Source: Methylococcales bacterium (lineage in GTDB: Bacteria; Pseudomonadota; Gammaproteobacteria; Methylococcales; Methylomonadaceae). From it: a stretch of 64,000 nt of DNA. Below, in pieces: positions 9,352 through 19,037 of the stretch. Location: assembly GCA_030693155.1 (NCBI GenBank), contig JAUYBJ010000204.1:1-64000 (forward strand), given 5' to 3'. A program made the translations under genes and the position numbers. The notes beneath the pieces are model-generated. The model worked only from the letters and a program-made list of their open reading frames with translations, was not told the DNA's origin and did no database searches. Positions within the stretch are counted from its first letter, which is position 1. Each line of letters opens with the position of its first letter.

Positions 9352-10179
9352 TTATTCTTTAGGCAAACCCGCTAACCACTCGCGGATACAGTTTTGTCTG
9401 GTGCGTTCTTCCATTAACGCACGGATTTTTGGGGTGGCTTTGGCGAGTGACAGAGTTTCGGCTTTGTGTATCTGTTTGCAGAGCAAAATATGCAAGCCAA
9501 TTTCTGATTCAACGACCGCGCTGATGTCGCCCGTTTTCAGGGTGAACAACACGGCATCCAGTTCAGGATACAACGTGCCACGCGGTACGATACCCAATTC
9601 ACCGCCTTGTAATGCGGTTGGGCATTCGGAATGTCGTAATGCCAAATCGGAAAATTTATAGGGTTTTTTCAGCAGTTTAGCGTGTAGTTCATTGGCTCTT
9701 TGCAAGGCCGCCTCACGGGTATTTTCCGCATAGTCGGCGTTGATGCTGATAAAAATATGACTCACGCTGCGCCGTTCGGGAACAGCAAATTTTTCGTGGC
9801 GTAAGTGGTAATACAGCCCGATGTCCACGTCATTAATACTCGGCGCACGACTGCCAACCCGATCCAGTACCGCATTGACTTTGCACTGCCGCGCCAACGC
9901 ACTGCGTAAGCTGGTTTCGTCCAGCGCATTTTTCGCCAACTCGGCTAAAAAATGGCTGTCATCATCGTAACGCGCTTGAATTTCTGCGTAAGCGTGTGCG
10001 ATTTCTTCGTCGCTGATAATCACGCCTGTGGCTTCAAGCGCATTTAACACGCGGTTTTCAATCACTAATTCATTACGCGCTTGTTTTTGCACTTGTTGTA
10101 ATTCAGCGTCGCCCAATTCGGTGGGTGCTTTTTTAAACAGCCCTAAGGCGGCTCTGAGCAAAATATAGGGTTCACTCAT
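9352..10179 (-). CDS. nifM: Nitrogen fixation protein NifM (PPIase-type)
   Basis: Parvulin-like domain RRSVSHIFISINADYAEN...SECPTALQGGELGIVPRGTLYPELDAVLFTLKTGDIS; next to nifZ/nifW. Confidence 0.9.
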   Translation of the reverse strand: MSEPYILLRAALGLFKKAPTELGDAELQQVQKQARNELVIENRVLNALEATGVIISDEEIAHAYAEIQARYDDDSHFLAELAKNALDETSLRSALARQCKVNAVLDRVGSRAPSINDVDIGLYYHLRHEKFAVPERRSVSHIFISINADYAENTREAALQRANELHAKLLKKPYKFSDLALRHSECPTALQGGELGIVPRGTLYPELDAVLFTLKTGDISAVVESEIGLHILLCKQIHKAETLSLAKATPKIRALMEERTRQNCIREWLAGLPKE

Positions 10180-10655
10180 GACTCTGGCTCGGTAAAAGTG
10201 TCTGGATTAGCTGGATTTAATGCAGGTTCTGGCACTTGAAATACGCGATCTCTAAATAAAACGTGATACAACACAGGTTCGGTGTCGCGGATAACTTTGA
10301 CTATTTCGCCTTGGGTGTCTTGCGGCACTAAAATGTTACCTTGTACGCCAAGATTAATTGCACAGCGCACTTGATCGCGAAATTCAAAGCGACTCGGTTG
10401 CCAAGGTTCATCCAGCCCCAATAATTCTTCTAAACGACAACCGACCATGCGCCCGTGTTGCAGAAAATGCACGGTAAAAATAACCTGATCTTGTAAAAAT
10501 GTCCCGACTTCGACGACGTTGCCGACACTGCCACGGCGTATTAATAACTCACCCACATCCATCCCTGGATAAGTACCGTCGTTGCGAATGTTGCGGGTGA
10601 CGCGCACGTCTTCGCCAAATTCAAAACGACCTTCGTCAAAGCGTTCGGGTTTCAT
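10176..10655 (-). CDS. nifZ: Nitrogen fixation protein NifZ
   Basis: VTRNIRNDGTYPGMDVGELLIRRGSVGNVVEVGTFLQDQVIFTVHFL. Confidence 0.93.
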   Translation of the reverse strand: MKPERFDEGRFEFGEDVRVTRNIRNDGTYPGMDVGELLIRRGSVGNVVEVGTFLQDQVIFTVHFLQHGRMVGCRLEELLGLDEPWQPSRFEFRDQVRCAINLGVQGNILVPQDTQGEIVKVIRDTEPVLYHVLFRDRVFQVPEPALNPANPDTFTEPES

Positions 10656-10972
10656 AACTTGATATCAGTTAAAGGCACAAAAGCGGTTTCAGGTTCGCCT
10701 ATGCCCATGTTAAACACTTTAAATACTTTTTCGGTTTGCGCATCGGATTCGACAAAATCCTGATACGCCCGTTCCAGCAGTTTGGTGTACACCGCGCGTT
10801 TTGCCTGTTCGTCTTCTGGCATGGTGTCAGAGGCTTGCAGCAAATAATCATGAAAGCGTTGCAGGATGTGCAAACGATTAACATGGACTACGCTGGGTTC
10901 ATAAGGAACAGCGAAGTATTGCAAAAAGTCTTCGGCGGATTCCATATCATCTAAATCGTCTTCAAAACTCAT
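10652..10972 (-). CDS. nifW: Nitrogenase-stabilizing/protective protein NifW
   Basis: DLDDMESAEDFLQYFAVPYEPSVVHVNRLHILQRFHDYL; overlaps nifZ. Confidence 0.92.
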   Translation of the reverse strand: MSFEDDLDDMESAEDFLQYFAVPYEPSVVHVNRLHILQRFHDYLLQASDTMPEDEQAKRAVYTKLLERAYQDFVESDAQTEKVFKVFNMGIGEPETAFVPLTDIKL

Positions 10973-10988
10973 GGGTTTTCTCCAGTAT

Positions 10989-11099
10989 TTACAAAGGGCC
11001 GATGGCAGAAGAATCCTGCACCGTTAAATAAACAACCAGCACAACGAATAGTAACGCGGCCGCTATTGCCAGAATAGAATCAGTTTTTTCTTTTAACAT
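10989..11099 (-). CDS. Small single-TM protein (36 aa), nif operon
   Basis: ATG..TAA reading MLKEKTDSILAIAAALLFVVLVVYLTVQDSSAIGPL; below the length cutoff of the supplied ORF track. Confidence 0.5.
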   Translation of the reverse strand: MLKEKTDSILAIAAALLFVVLVVYLTVQDSSAIGPL

Positions 11100-11204
11100 G
11101 ATATTGCTCTCGGTTTTTTAAAATATTTTTTGTCTAGTTGTCTAGTTGTCTAGTTCCCATGCTCTGCGTGGGAATTCATTCGCGCAGTGCGGATAAATCC
11201 GCAC

Positions 11205-11693
11205 CTACAAATTTTTCAGTAAATCCATTAACGCCTGCGCTCCAATACGATTCTTACTATCCAGACTGATTAATTTTTCAAAAATCTGCTCACTCAGTTC
11301 TAATCTGTGCAAACGCATATTCAAAAAACCAACCGCTTTAAGGGTAAATAAATACAACCGCACTTCGGTTAAATTGGGCGTGCTGTCTAAATGCTGTTGC
11401 TGTAAATCCTGCCAGTGTTCGGGAAAATCAATGCTGGCTCTTATGACCGCCAACGCTTTATAGGTTGCTGATAACGCATCTTCCAAGCGGTGCTGGTAAT
11501 AATAAAAACGGTTTAATGCGACTAACACATTCAGCGATTCTGGCGCGAGAAAATAGGCGCGTAATAGCGGAAATTCGGCATTACCGTTGCTGTAATCTTC
11601 AGCGGCTTGGGCAATTAATTCTTTTACGCCCGCCACATCGGCTTGTTCAAAATACAAACCTTCCGCTTCAAAATCTAATAAATCCATACTCAT
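11205..11693 (-). CDS. TPR-like nif cluster protein
   Basis: Helical TPR-like pattern (ALNRFYYYQHRLEDALSATYKAL; AVGFLNMRLHRLELSEQIFEKLISLD); co-directional with cysE and nifW. Confidence 0.65.
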   Translation of the reverse strand: MSMDLLDFEAEGLYFEQADVAGVKELIAQAAEDYSNGNAEFPLLRAYFLAPESLNVLVALNRFYYYQHRLEDALSATYKALAVIRASIDFPEHWQDLQQQHLDSTPNLTEVRLYLFTLKAVGFLNMRLHRLELSEQIFEKLISLDSKNRIGAQALMDLLKNL

Positions 11694-12464
11694 TTATATC
11701 GCCGCCGTGTTGGTTGCTTTACTGCCGCACAAGGTTTCTGCATCGCAAGCGCCACAGGATTCTTCATGCTTGTTTGCCGCCTGATTAGCTTCTAATTCAT
11801 CAATGCGTTCTAACAAACACGCAATGGCTTTGCCGACAGGATCGGGAATTTCATGATGATTTAAGTTAATACCTGAGGGGTGCTGTATCTGTGTGCCTTT
11901 GCTTTGAATAATACGACCGGGAATACCGACTACGGTGCAGCACGGCGGTACGTCTTTCACCACCACTGAATTTGCACCGACGCGGACGTTATTCCCCAAA
12001 GTAATCGGCCCTAAAATTTTTGCCCCCGCACCGACTAAGACGTTATCGCCCAGTGTCGGATGACGTTTAACTTTATGCCACGTTGTGCCGCCCAAGGTGA
12101 CACCGTGATACAGCGTGACATCGTTGCCTATTTCGGCGGTTTCACCAATCACCACGCCTAGCGCGTGGTCGATAAATAATCGCCGTCCGATAATGGCGGC
12201 GGGGTGTATATCAACAGAGGTCATCCATTTAGTGAATGCCGACAGTATGCGGGCAGTCAGTTTCCAATCGGCTTTCCATAAGCGATGACTCAGCCGATGC
12301 AGCAACAAGGCATGAACCCCCGAATAGGTCAGTAAAATTTCCAATACGCTACGCGCGGCAGGGTCACGCGCAAACACACAATGCACATCTTCATGCCATT
12401 GCGCGAACAGCGATTGTGATGCAGGTATCTGACGTAAGGCATCGTTGGGCATGACCATAACCAT
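11694..12464 (-). CDS. cysE: Serine O-acetyltransferase
   Basis: Hexapeptide repeats, [43 protein letters not shown]. Start set to 12464; longer ORF start (12578) lies in repeat DNA. Confidence 0.9.
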   Translation of the reverse strand: MVMVMPNDALRQIPASQSLFAQWHEDVHCVFARDPAARSVLEILLTYSGVHALLLHRLSHRLWKADWKLTARILSAFTKWMTSVDIHPAAIIGRRLFIDHALGVVIGETAEIGNDVTLYHGVTLGGTTWHKVKRHPTLGDNVLVGAGAKILGPITLGNNVRVGANSVVVKDVPPCCTVVGIPGRIIQSKGTQIQHPSGINLNHHEIPDPVGKAIACLLERIDELEANQAANKHEESCGACDAETLCGSKATNTAAI

Positions 12465-12485
12465 TGTGATAACTCCAAATAGGTT

Positions 12486-12611
12486 TTTGTCCACGAAAAG
12501 CATATATTGTTTTTGTGCGTGAAAGTAGGTGTGTGGGAGGGGCTTTAGCCCCGATGTCGAGGCTAAAGCCTCTCCCACAAGGTTTTTACTTTCGAGTCTT
12601 TCGTGGGCAAA
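12486..12611. repeat. MITE-like element E2 (degenerate TIRs) containing palindrome family 3
   Basis: TTTGTCCACGAAAAGCA ... TCGAGTCTTTCGTGGGCAA. Confidence 0.65.
12533..12578. repeat. Palindrome family 3 (GTGGGAGGGGCTTTAGCC...GGCTAAAGCCTCTCCCAC)
   Basis: Near copy at 48815..48860 and a truncated relative at 63964..64000. Confidence 0.85.
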
Positions 12612-12746
12612 CTAATTCAAACTCCAGCCATCGTTAACACCAGGACGAGATGGAATACAAAAAAATGACGCGGGATTTTCATCATTGGGTTCAGCAATGA
12701 CTGAATCTTCTTCGCGTTCTTTACTTTCATCGTTTACTTCGTTCAT
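12612..12746 (-). CDS. Small acidic ORF (44 aa), start overlaps nifV stop (ATGA)
   Basis: [47 protein letters not shown] at 12744-12746 overlaps nifV TGA. Confidence 0.45.
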   Translation of the reverse strand: MNEVNDESKEREEDSVIAEPNDENPASFFCIPSRPGVNDGWSLN

Positions 12747-13879
12747 GACAACACCTCAAGATTTTGGTGAAAACGGTTTAAGTCTATGGCTAAGGGTGTG
12801 CGTTTAGTCGCGCTCACAAAGCCTCTGACCTGAGTTAATAACGCTTGTGCTTGACTGCGATTAACGGGAATACCTAATTGACGGTAGGCATGAATCACCC
12901 CTTGCGTACCCGAATGTTTGCCCAGCACTAATTGATGACTACGCCCAACTATCGCAGGATCTACACCTTGATAATTGTTGGGGTCTTTTAATAAACCATC
13001 GACATGAATACCCGCTTCATGACTGAACACGGATTTGCCGATTAAACTTTTACGACTGCCAATCGCATCACCCGACGCGCGGGCGACTTGTTCTGATAGG
13101 GCAGGGAACTGGTGTAAATTCACCCCAGTTTGCAGATTGTAAAGTTGCGTTAAACCGACCACGACTTCTTCTAATGCTGCGTTGCCCGCCCGTTCACCCA
13201 AGCCATTAACGGTGGTATTCACATGAGTTGCCCCAGCGACAGCGGCTGCAAGGGTGTTGGCAGTTGCCAGCCCTAAATCATCGTGGGCGTGCATTTCAAT
13301 ATCTAAATCGGTGGCGGAGCGAAGTGTTTGTATCGCGGCGAATACGCCGAACGGTTCACTGATACCGACGGTATCCGCGTAACGAATGCGACTTGCGCCT
13401 GCCGCTTGCGCGGTTTCGGCAATCGCTAAAATAAAATCCAAGTCTGCGCGTGACGCATCTTCCATACCCACACACACGGTTAAACCCAAGGCGCGGGCTT
13501 CCTGAACACAGGTGGTAATGGTGTTTAACACCCATTGCCTATCGCGTTTCAGTTTATGTTGGATGTGTTGATCGGACGCAGAAATCGACAAATCAATCAT
13601 ATCGACATTCAGCCCGATACACGCCGCCAAATCATCACGGCGCATTCTTGACCACACCAGCAACTTACTGGGCAGTTTTAACGCGGCAATGGCTTGAATT
13701 TCTTCACGCTCCACCGCGCCCATTGCAGGAATACCACACTCTAATTCAGGCACACCCAACGCTGCCAATTGCGTGGCAATGTCCAGCTTTTCTTCCAGAG
13801 TAAATGCAACACCCGCCGATTGTTCACCGTCGCGTAGGGTGGTGTCGTCAATAATAATGTGGCGGTTTTGGGTTTTCAT
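12743..13879 (-). CDS. nifV: Homocitrate synthase
   Basis: [17 protein letters not shown]...[44 protein letters not shown]. Confidence 0.95.
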   Translation of the reverse strand: MKTQNRHIIIDDTTLRDGEQSAGVAFTLEEKLDIATQLAALGVPELECGIPAMGAVEREEIQAIAALKLPSKLLVWSRMRRDDLAACIGLNVDMIDLSISASDQHIQHKLKRDRQWVLNTITTCVQEARALGLTVCVGMEDASRADLDFILAIAETAQAAGASRIRYADTVGISEPFGVFAAIQTLRSATDLDIEMHAHDDLGLATANTLAAAVAGATHVNTTVNGLGERAGNAALEEVVVGLTQLYNLQTGVNLHQFPALSEQVARASGDAIGSRKSLIGKSVFSHEAGIHVDGLLKDPNNYQGVDPAIVGRSHQLVLGKHSGTQGVIHAYRQLGIPVNRSQAQALLTQVRGFVSATKRTPLAIDLNRFHQNLEVLS

Positions 13880-13895
13880 ACATCACCGTGCGGTA

Positions 13896-13930
13896 TAAAC
13901 CTGCGAGGTTTTTAAAACCTCGCAGGTTTA
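13896..13930. repeat. Palindrome family 1 variant
   Basis: TAAACCTGCGAGGTTTTTAAAACCTCGCAGGTTTA. Confidence 0.9.
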
Positions 13931-13933
13931 GGA

Positions 13934-15142
13934 TTAAGAATAAGTCGGTGAAAACGCTTGTTCAGGATTCGCCACAGGGGCATCACCTGACCAATACGGC
14001 GATAATTTCCGCAAGGTAGCGGCAATACCGGGCATTACTTTCAACACTTCATCCACGTCTGCCATGCTGTTATAGCGCGAAAACGAAAAGCGTATCGTGC
14101 CGTGCGCGGCGGTGTAGGGAATATCCATCGCCTGCATAACATGAGACGGTTCTAATGAGCCTGAAGTACACGCCGAGCCGCTGGAAGCCGCAATGCCTGC
14201 TTTATTGAGCAACATCAAAATAGATTCGCCTTCAATGTATTCAAAGGCAATATCAGTGGTATTCGGTAAACGGTTGTTTAAATCGCCTGTCACAAAACTG
14301 TGTGGAACGGCTTCAATAATGCCGCGTTCCAATTTATCGCGCAGGGCTTTGACTTGGGTGTTTTCGTATTCAATGTGTTGCAACGCCAGTTCACAGGCTT
14401 TGCCCAAACCGACGATGGAAGCGGTGTTTTCAGTACCTGCACGACGACCGCGTTCTTGATGACCGCCGCGTAATAACGGGCGATAACGCACACCACGGCG
14501 CAGATATAACACGCCGATGCCTTTCGGGGCGTGCAGCTTATGCCCTGAAATCGACAACATATCAATTTTGGTATCTGCCAACATCATGGGAATTTTACCG
14601 ACTGCTTGTACCGCATCAGTGTGAAACATCACACCAGCGGCATTCGCCATGTCTGCCATTTCCACCACAGGGAAAATCGTGCCTGTTTCATTATTCGCCC
14701 ACATCACGGTCACTAAAGCGACATTTTCCGAGAGCATTTTTTGGTAGCTGTCTAAATTCAAGCGACCACATTTGTCCACGGGTAAACGGTGGATGGTGTA
14801 GCCTTCTTTTTCCAGTTGCACACACACGCCAAGAATTGCAGGATGCTCAACGGTGGTAGTGATAATTTCTTTACGATTCGGTTGGCATTTAATGGCGGAT
14901 AAAATCGCGGTAGTATTCGATTCTGTGCCACATGAGGTGAAAATAATTTCCGAATCATGCTCACAACCGATTAGGGCTTGCACTTGCCCACGCGCTTGCT
15001 TAATGCCCCGTGCTACGCCATCGGCGAATTTATGAATCGAAGACGGATTGCCATATTGTTCCAAGAAATAAGGAATCATGGCATCAACCACCGCGTGGTC
15101 TACTTTGGTGGTGGCGTTGTTATCTAAGTAAATGTCAGTCAT
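13934..15142 (-). CDS. nifS: Cysteine desulfurase NifS
   Basis: MTDIYLDNNATTKVD...HTDAVQAVGKIPMMLADTKIDMLSISGHKLHAPKGIGVLYLRRG...SGSACTSGSLEPSHV. Confidence 0.95.
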   Translation of the reverse strand: MTDIYLDNNATTKVDHAVVDAMIPYFLEQYGNPSSIHKFADGVARGIKQARGQVQALIGCEHDSEIIFTSCGTESNTTAILSAIKCQPNRKEIITTTVEHPAILGVCVQLEKEGYTIHRLPVDKCGRLNLDSYQKMLSENVALVTVMWANNETGTIFPVVEMADMANAAGVMFHTDAVQAVGKIPMMLADTKIDMLSISGHKLHAPKGIGVLYLRRGVRYRPLLRGGHQERGRRAGTENTASIVGLGKACELALQHIEYENTQVKALRDKLERGIIEAVPHSFVTGDLNNRLPNTTDIAFEYIEGESILMLLNKAGIAASSGSACTSGSLEPSHVMQAMDIPYTAAHGTIRFSFSRYNSMADVDEVLKVMPGIAATLRKLSPYWSGDAPVANPEQAFSPTYS

Positions 15143-15167
15143 GACTCACTCCTTACGGGTTTATCTA

Positions 15168-15228
15168 GTTCCCACGCGCTGCGTGGGAATTCATAGTGAC
15201 CGCGTTACACAACGCGGCGCGTGGGAAC
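15168..15228. repeat. Palindrome family 4 (GTTCCCACGCG...CGCGTGGGAAC)
   Basis: Arms read directly; related copies near 3275, 11154, 24364, 44100. Confidence 0.8.
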
Positions 15229-15234
15229 GAGAAA

Positions 15235-16143
15235 TTACGCCATTTCAATATTGACCAATTTCTTCATTTCCGAAGCAGGCACAACTTTTATAAATTCGCC
15301 CATCACTTCCATCAATCTTTGTTGAATCCCTGCAATCGTCATTGCCGCCATGCTGCAACCATTACACGCCCCAGTCATATTGACATAAGCAGTGTTACCG
15401 ATGACTTCCACCAACTCGGCATCACCACCATCAGCCATCAGGGCAGGGCGTAGCGATTCCAATACTTCTTCAATTTTTTTGATGCGTTGCAAATTGGTTA
15501 ATGGCGTTTTGACGGCGGCAACAGTTTCCACTGGTTTTTTCACAGGGGCGGCAGCGGCATCAAATTTCTCGCCTTTTTCTGCCAACACTTTTTCTAAAAT
15601 CGCTTCAATGTCTTCATGACAGGCTGCACAACCGCCGCCCGCTTTGGTGAAGTTGGTGACATCTTCCACGGTGCGCAATTTATTTGCCCACACCATTTCT
15701 TCAATCATCACTGCATCAATCGCAAAACATTTGCAGATTAACGCGCCTTCTTCGTGATCGTCGCGCCATTCTTCGCCGCGATAATTGGCAATTGCCGCTT
15801 GTAAGGCTTCGCGTCCCATGACGGAGCAGTGCATTTTTTCGGGTGGTAAACCTTCCAAATGGTCGGCAATGTCTTGGTTGGTGACTTGTAAGGCTTCATC
15901 CAAGGTCATGCCTTTGATGATTTCGGTTAAGACCGAAGAAGAGGCAATCGCAGAACCACAACCAAAAGTTTGAAAGCCTGCTTCTAAAATAATTTCGCTC
16001 TCGTCATCAACTTTTAATGTTAAACGTAGAGCATCTCCACAACTGATAGATCCGACTTCGCCTGTGGCATTGGCATCCACCACTGCTCCCGCGTTTTTCG
16101 GGTTGAAAAAATGTTCTTTAACTTTATCTGAATAATCCCACAT
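15235..16143 (-). CDS. nifU: Fe-S scaffold NifU (IscU-like, [2Fe-2S], C-terminal Nfu)
   Basis: [19 protein letters not shown]...; [14 protein letters not shown]...[34 protein letters not shown]. Confidence 0.95.
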   Translation of the reverse strand: MWDYSDKVKEHFFNPKNAGAVVDANATGEVGSISCGDALRLTLKVDDESEIILEAGFQTFGCGSAIASSSVLTEIIKGMTLDEALQVTNQDIADHLEGLPPEKMHCSVMGREALQAAIANYRGEEWRDDHEEGALICKCFAIDAVMIEEMVWANKLRTVEDVTNFTKAGGGCAACHEDIEAILEKVLAEKGEKFDAAAAPVKKPVETVAAVKTPLTNLQRIKKIEEVLESLRPALMADGGDAELVEVIGNTAYVNMTGACNGCSMAAMTIAGIQQRLMEVMGEFIKVVPASEMKKLVNIEMA

Positions 16144-16162
16144 GGTTTAATCCTCGTATTTC

Positions 16163-16243
16163 GTAGGTTGGGTTGCCGCCTTTTGGGTAACCCAACATTT
16201 TTTGGTATTTGTTGGGTTGCGAAAGAGTCGCAACCCAACCTAC
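16163..16243. repeat. Inverted repeat GTAGGTTGGGTTGC...GCAACCCAACCTAC
   Basis: 14-bp terminal arms with further internal complementarity; related sequence near 41385-41421. Confidence 0.8.
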
Positions 16244-16245
16244 AT

Positions 16246-16608
16246 TTAATGGGGTGTGCAAGTTTTAGCGTCGCCGCCGTTTTCACTGGTGGTAAACGAT
16301 GTGCCGCACGCACAACTTTTGATTGCGTTTGGATTGGTAAACTTAAATCCTGAGCCTTCGATGCTGTCGATAAAATCGACTGACATACCGTCCAGTGCTG
16401 GCAAACTGCTTGCCGCGATAAATACTTGTACAGTGCCGCAATCAATCACGGTGTCGTCTGCGCTTTTAACGGCTTCCAGCTTTAAACCGTATTGCAGACC
16501 TGAACAGCCACCGTCGGTGACTTCGATACGCAAACCCGCTGCGGGCATTTCTGAATTGGCAATAAAGCGACCAACTGCGCTGATTGCTTTGTCTGTTAAG
16601 GTAATCAT
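16246..16608 (-). CDS. IscA/HesB-family Fe-S carrier
   Basis: MITLTDKAISAVGRFI...GLRIEVTDGGCSGLQYGLKLE...CACGTSF. Confidence 0.92.
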   Translation of the reverse strand: MITLTDKAISAVGRFIANSEMPAAGLRIEVTDGGCSGLQYGLKLEAVKSADDTVIDCGTVQVFIAASSLPALDGMSVDFIDSIEGSGFKFTNPNAIKSCACGTSFTTSENGGDAKTCTPH

Positions 16609-16652
16609 TAGTAACTCTCCTGAAGAGTGGCATTGTTCTTGTTAATACTTAT

Positions 16653-16668
16653 AGCAACCTGTATGCCA
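16653..16668 (-). promoter_or_regulatory. Sigma54 (-24/-12) promoter for iscA-nifU operon
   Basis: Minus strand TGGCATACAGGTTGCT; GG and GC at canonical spacing. Confidence 0.75.
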
Positions 16669-16752
16669 GTTTAATAACACCTTGTTTTATAGGCATTAAC
16701 GGGCAACAGACGACCAACAATCTACTTTATGTACACACGAACAACAACGTTT

Positions 16753-16768
16753 TGTAGGCTTTACGACA
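16753..16768. promoter_or_regulatory. NifA-type upstream activator site
   Basis: TGT-AGGCTTTACG-ACA (TGT-N10-ACA), about 85 bp upstream of the sigma54 element. Confidence 0.7.
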
Positions 16769-16788
16769 ATTTAACTGGAGCAAATACG

Positions 16789-17046
16789 ATGAAAGTAACT
16801 GATTTAGACATAGGCGATATGGTTTACGCGGCTCATAGCATTATTGATGATGGTTCTATGCCAGAAGGTCATGAAGGAGAGGTGTTAGCAACAGCAGGCA
16901 CACGCGGCGTGATTACCATGATAGGGCATATAGAAGAACAACCCGAACGGGCGGTTTTTTTGGTGCGTTTTGAAGATGAACAATTAAATTTAAGCGAACC
17001 GATAGGTTGCTGGGTAGACGATTTGAGCGTTGAAGCGATTTTGTAG
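16789..17046 (+). CDS. Small NifZ-like nif cluster protein
   Basis: GGAG before ATG; MKVTDLDIGDMVYAAHSIIDDGSMPEGHEGEVLATAGTRGVITMIGHIEEQPERAVFLVRFE; resembles NifZ domain. Confidence 0.6.
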   Translation: MKVTDLDIGDMVYAAHSIIDDGSMPEGHEGEVLATAGTRGVITMIGHIEEQPERAVFLVRFEDEQLNLSEPIGCWVDDLSVEAIL

Positions 17047-17092
17047 GTTTTCCATCATACGCCAAGGATGGCGTGTGTGCGGTTCGTTTAGG

Positions 17093-17494
17093 TTAAACGC
17101 ACAGTGTCAGGTGTTTTTCAGCAAAATACAGGATGCCGTCAATTTCTTCCAGACGTAGCGATTGCAAGCGTTGCCCTAAACACACAGGGCTTTGACATTC
17201 GCCTGTTTTGGGATCAAAAATAAAGCCGTGCATCGAACAACGCAGGTATTGTCCTGTTTCATCAAATACCGCATCCTGTTCGCAATTTAACGGGCGGTGC
17301 ATGTGCATACAATGGTTTACATACGAGTAGGCAACGCCGTCAAAGGCAAAAATAATCGCGTAAGTGGGCTGCTTTTTAAATTCAATGGCACGAATTAAAA
17401 ACCGCGCTTCATCCAATTCAAGACGAGTGCAAACAGGATAACGTTGCCGATTGGGTATTACTATTTTGACTTTTAAAGTGCCTGAATTAGTCAT
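17093..17494 (-). CDS. Rieske-type [2Fe-2S] protein
   Basis: CMH...CSMHGFIFDPKTGECQSPVCLG. Confidence 0.85.
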   Translation of the reverse strand: MTNSGTLKVKIVIPNRQRYPVCTRLELDEARFLIRAIEFKKQPTYAIIFAFDGVAYSYVNHCMHMHRPLNCEQDAVFDETGQYLRCSMHGFIFDPKTGECQSPVCLGQRLQSLRLEEIDGILYFAEKHLTLCV

Positions 17495-18029
17495 CCCACA
17501 CCTCCGCCAACTTAGTCAACCAAGTCGCCAATCGGTCTGCGGTCAGGTCTTTTTGATTTTCCTGATCCAACACCAGCCCGACAAACTGGTCATTAACAAC
17601 GGCTTTAGAGGCTTTGAAAGTATAACCATCAGTCGCCCATGCACCAATGAGAGTGGCATTGCAGTGTTCAAACTGCTCGTATAAATAAAATAGGGCATCG
17701 ACAAATTCGTCAGGATAACTTTTTTGATTACCCAGCCCATAAATCGCCACTTTTTTACCGCTAAAATCCTGACCTGCGAGGGTAGGTAAAAATTCTTCCC
17801 AACTTTCCGTGGCGTTACCCGTTGATAAACCAGGTAATGCGCCTTCGCCATAAGTGGGCGTACCTAAAATCAATATGTCATATACCAGCATATCGCTGAC
17901 GGTAGCGTTGCGCACATTGACGGGTTTGGCGGCAATGGTTGAGCCTAACGCGGTGAAAATGTCTTTTGCAATGCGCCGCGTATTACCCGTATCAGTGCCA
18001 AAAAAAATACCTATTTTAGTCATTATCAT
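17487..18029 (-). CDS. nifF: Flavodoxin NifF
   Basis: KIGIFFGTDTGNTRRIAKDI...ILGTPTYGEGALPG...YGLGNQKSYPDEFVDAL; nif context. Probable start 18023. Confidence 0.9.
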   Translation of the reverse strand: MIMTKIGIFFGTDTGNTRRIAKDIFTALGSTIAAKPVNVRNATVSDMLVYDILILGTPTYGEGALPGLSTGNATESWEEFLPTLAGQDFSGKKVAIYGLGNQKSYPDEFVDALFYLYEQFEHCNATLIGAWATDGYTFKASKAVVNDQFVGLVLDQENQKDLTADRLATWLTKLAEVWDD

Positions 18030-18059
18030 TTCCTCGCTTAAGCAGGAGCAAAAAAGAGT

Positions 18060-18923
18060 TCACGCCATTTTTCGATACTCTGCACCAAAACCCACAGCAT
18101 TTAATAAATCCAGTACATCGGCATCGACAATGTCCAGACCGATTTTTTTACAGTAGCGTATTTCTTTCGGCGTGGGATTTTTGTTTAACACCCAGCCTCT
18201 AGGTTGTGTGGCATCGTAGGTAATATCACTCATTACCATGCGTTCTGAATCGCGGTTTAACGGCATACCAATCAGCAGATAACGTTTATCTTTGCGATAC
18301 GCTTTGAGAAAATCGGGGATAGCAAAACCGCCCATGAGTTCAGTGATGTAATCGACATAATCCGCATCGGAGGCGATAAAATTGGGTTCGGGTTTGGCTG
18401 TACCCATCGGTTTAAACAAAATGGGCAGTTGCGGATCAACTTGATCGTGCGTTACAGGAAAGTAGTCGCTGGCGTCAAAATGGTAGCACTGAAAGCGAAA
18501 ATTACTGGCGGTTATCCGCGCTACACCCACGATTAACGTGTGTTCTTCGTCCGCGTAGCTGTCTTGTAACTGACCGTCACGGTTGATGTCGATAACGTAA
18601 GCGGGCTTCCATTCGGCAAGCCAGTCATGCACGGCGGCGCGTGTCCATTCGGTTTCACCATACAGTTTGGTGAGAAACTGACCAAGAAAATTTCTGCCCC
18701 GCTTTAATTCAAGATTCATTGCCGCACGCGGAAATTCATACATGAGTTTGGGAGCCATCGGGTTGCCGTTATTCATGGCTAAAATCAAACTGTTGCTATC
18801 GGCGGGCATTGCTGCGCCTGTTTGTTTGTTTTTGGCATCAAACAAGACACCAGAACCTAAATACGGCACGATGGTGTTATCGTACAATCCTTCAAGGATT
18901 TCTGAAAAAACGGTGGCAGACAT
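18060..18923 (-). CDS. SIR2-like domain protein, nif cluster
   Basis: N-terminal NTIVPYLGSGVLFDA, FLTKLYGETEWTRAAVHDWLAEWKPAYVIDINRDGQLQ; resembles SIR2-like families seen with nif genes. Confidence 0.6.
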   Translation of the reverse strand: MSATVFSEILEGLYDNTIVPYLGSGVLFDAKNKQTGAAMPADSNSLILAMNNGNPMAPKLMYEFPRAAMNLELKRGRNFLGQFLTKLYGETEWTRAAVHDWLAEWKPAYVIDINRDGQLQDSYADEEHTLIVGVARITASNFRFQCYHFDASDYFPVTHDQVDPQLPILFKPMGTAKPEPNFIASDADYVDYITELMGGFAIPDFLKAYRKDKRYLLIGMPLNRDSERMVMSDITYDATQPRGWVLNKNPTPKEIRYCKKIGLDIVDADVLDLLNAVGFGAEYRKMA

Positions 18924-18949
18924 AACAACTCCCTAAATGGTGTGATGAT

Positions 18950-19026
18950 GTAGAGACGTTGCACTGCAACGTCTTTGCACCACAATGTTTTCTTGCAGTG
19001 AAAGACGTTGCGATGCAACGTCTCTA
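18950..19026. repeat. Palindrome family 6 (GTAGAGACGTTGC...GCAACGTCTCTAC)
   Basis: Nested inverted repeats; related to 36341..36368. Confidence 0.85.
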
Positions 19027-19037
19027 CAAAGGTAGTA

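Noticed and set aside
11131-11154. TGTCTAGT x3 tandem repeat
   Set aside because: Very short; probably slippage beside a palindrome fragment.
12465-12578. Extended N-terminus of the cysE ORF ([24 protein letters not shown]...)
   Set aside because: Encoded by repeat element E2; the ATG at 12464 fits the CysE-like N-terminus better.
16628-16643. Possible sigma54 promoter on + strand TGGCATTGTTCTTGTT for the NifZ-like gene
   Set aside because: -12 element reads TTGTT instead of TTGCW and no activator site lies upstream of it on that strand; too weak to call.
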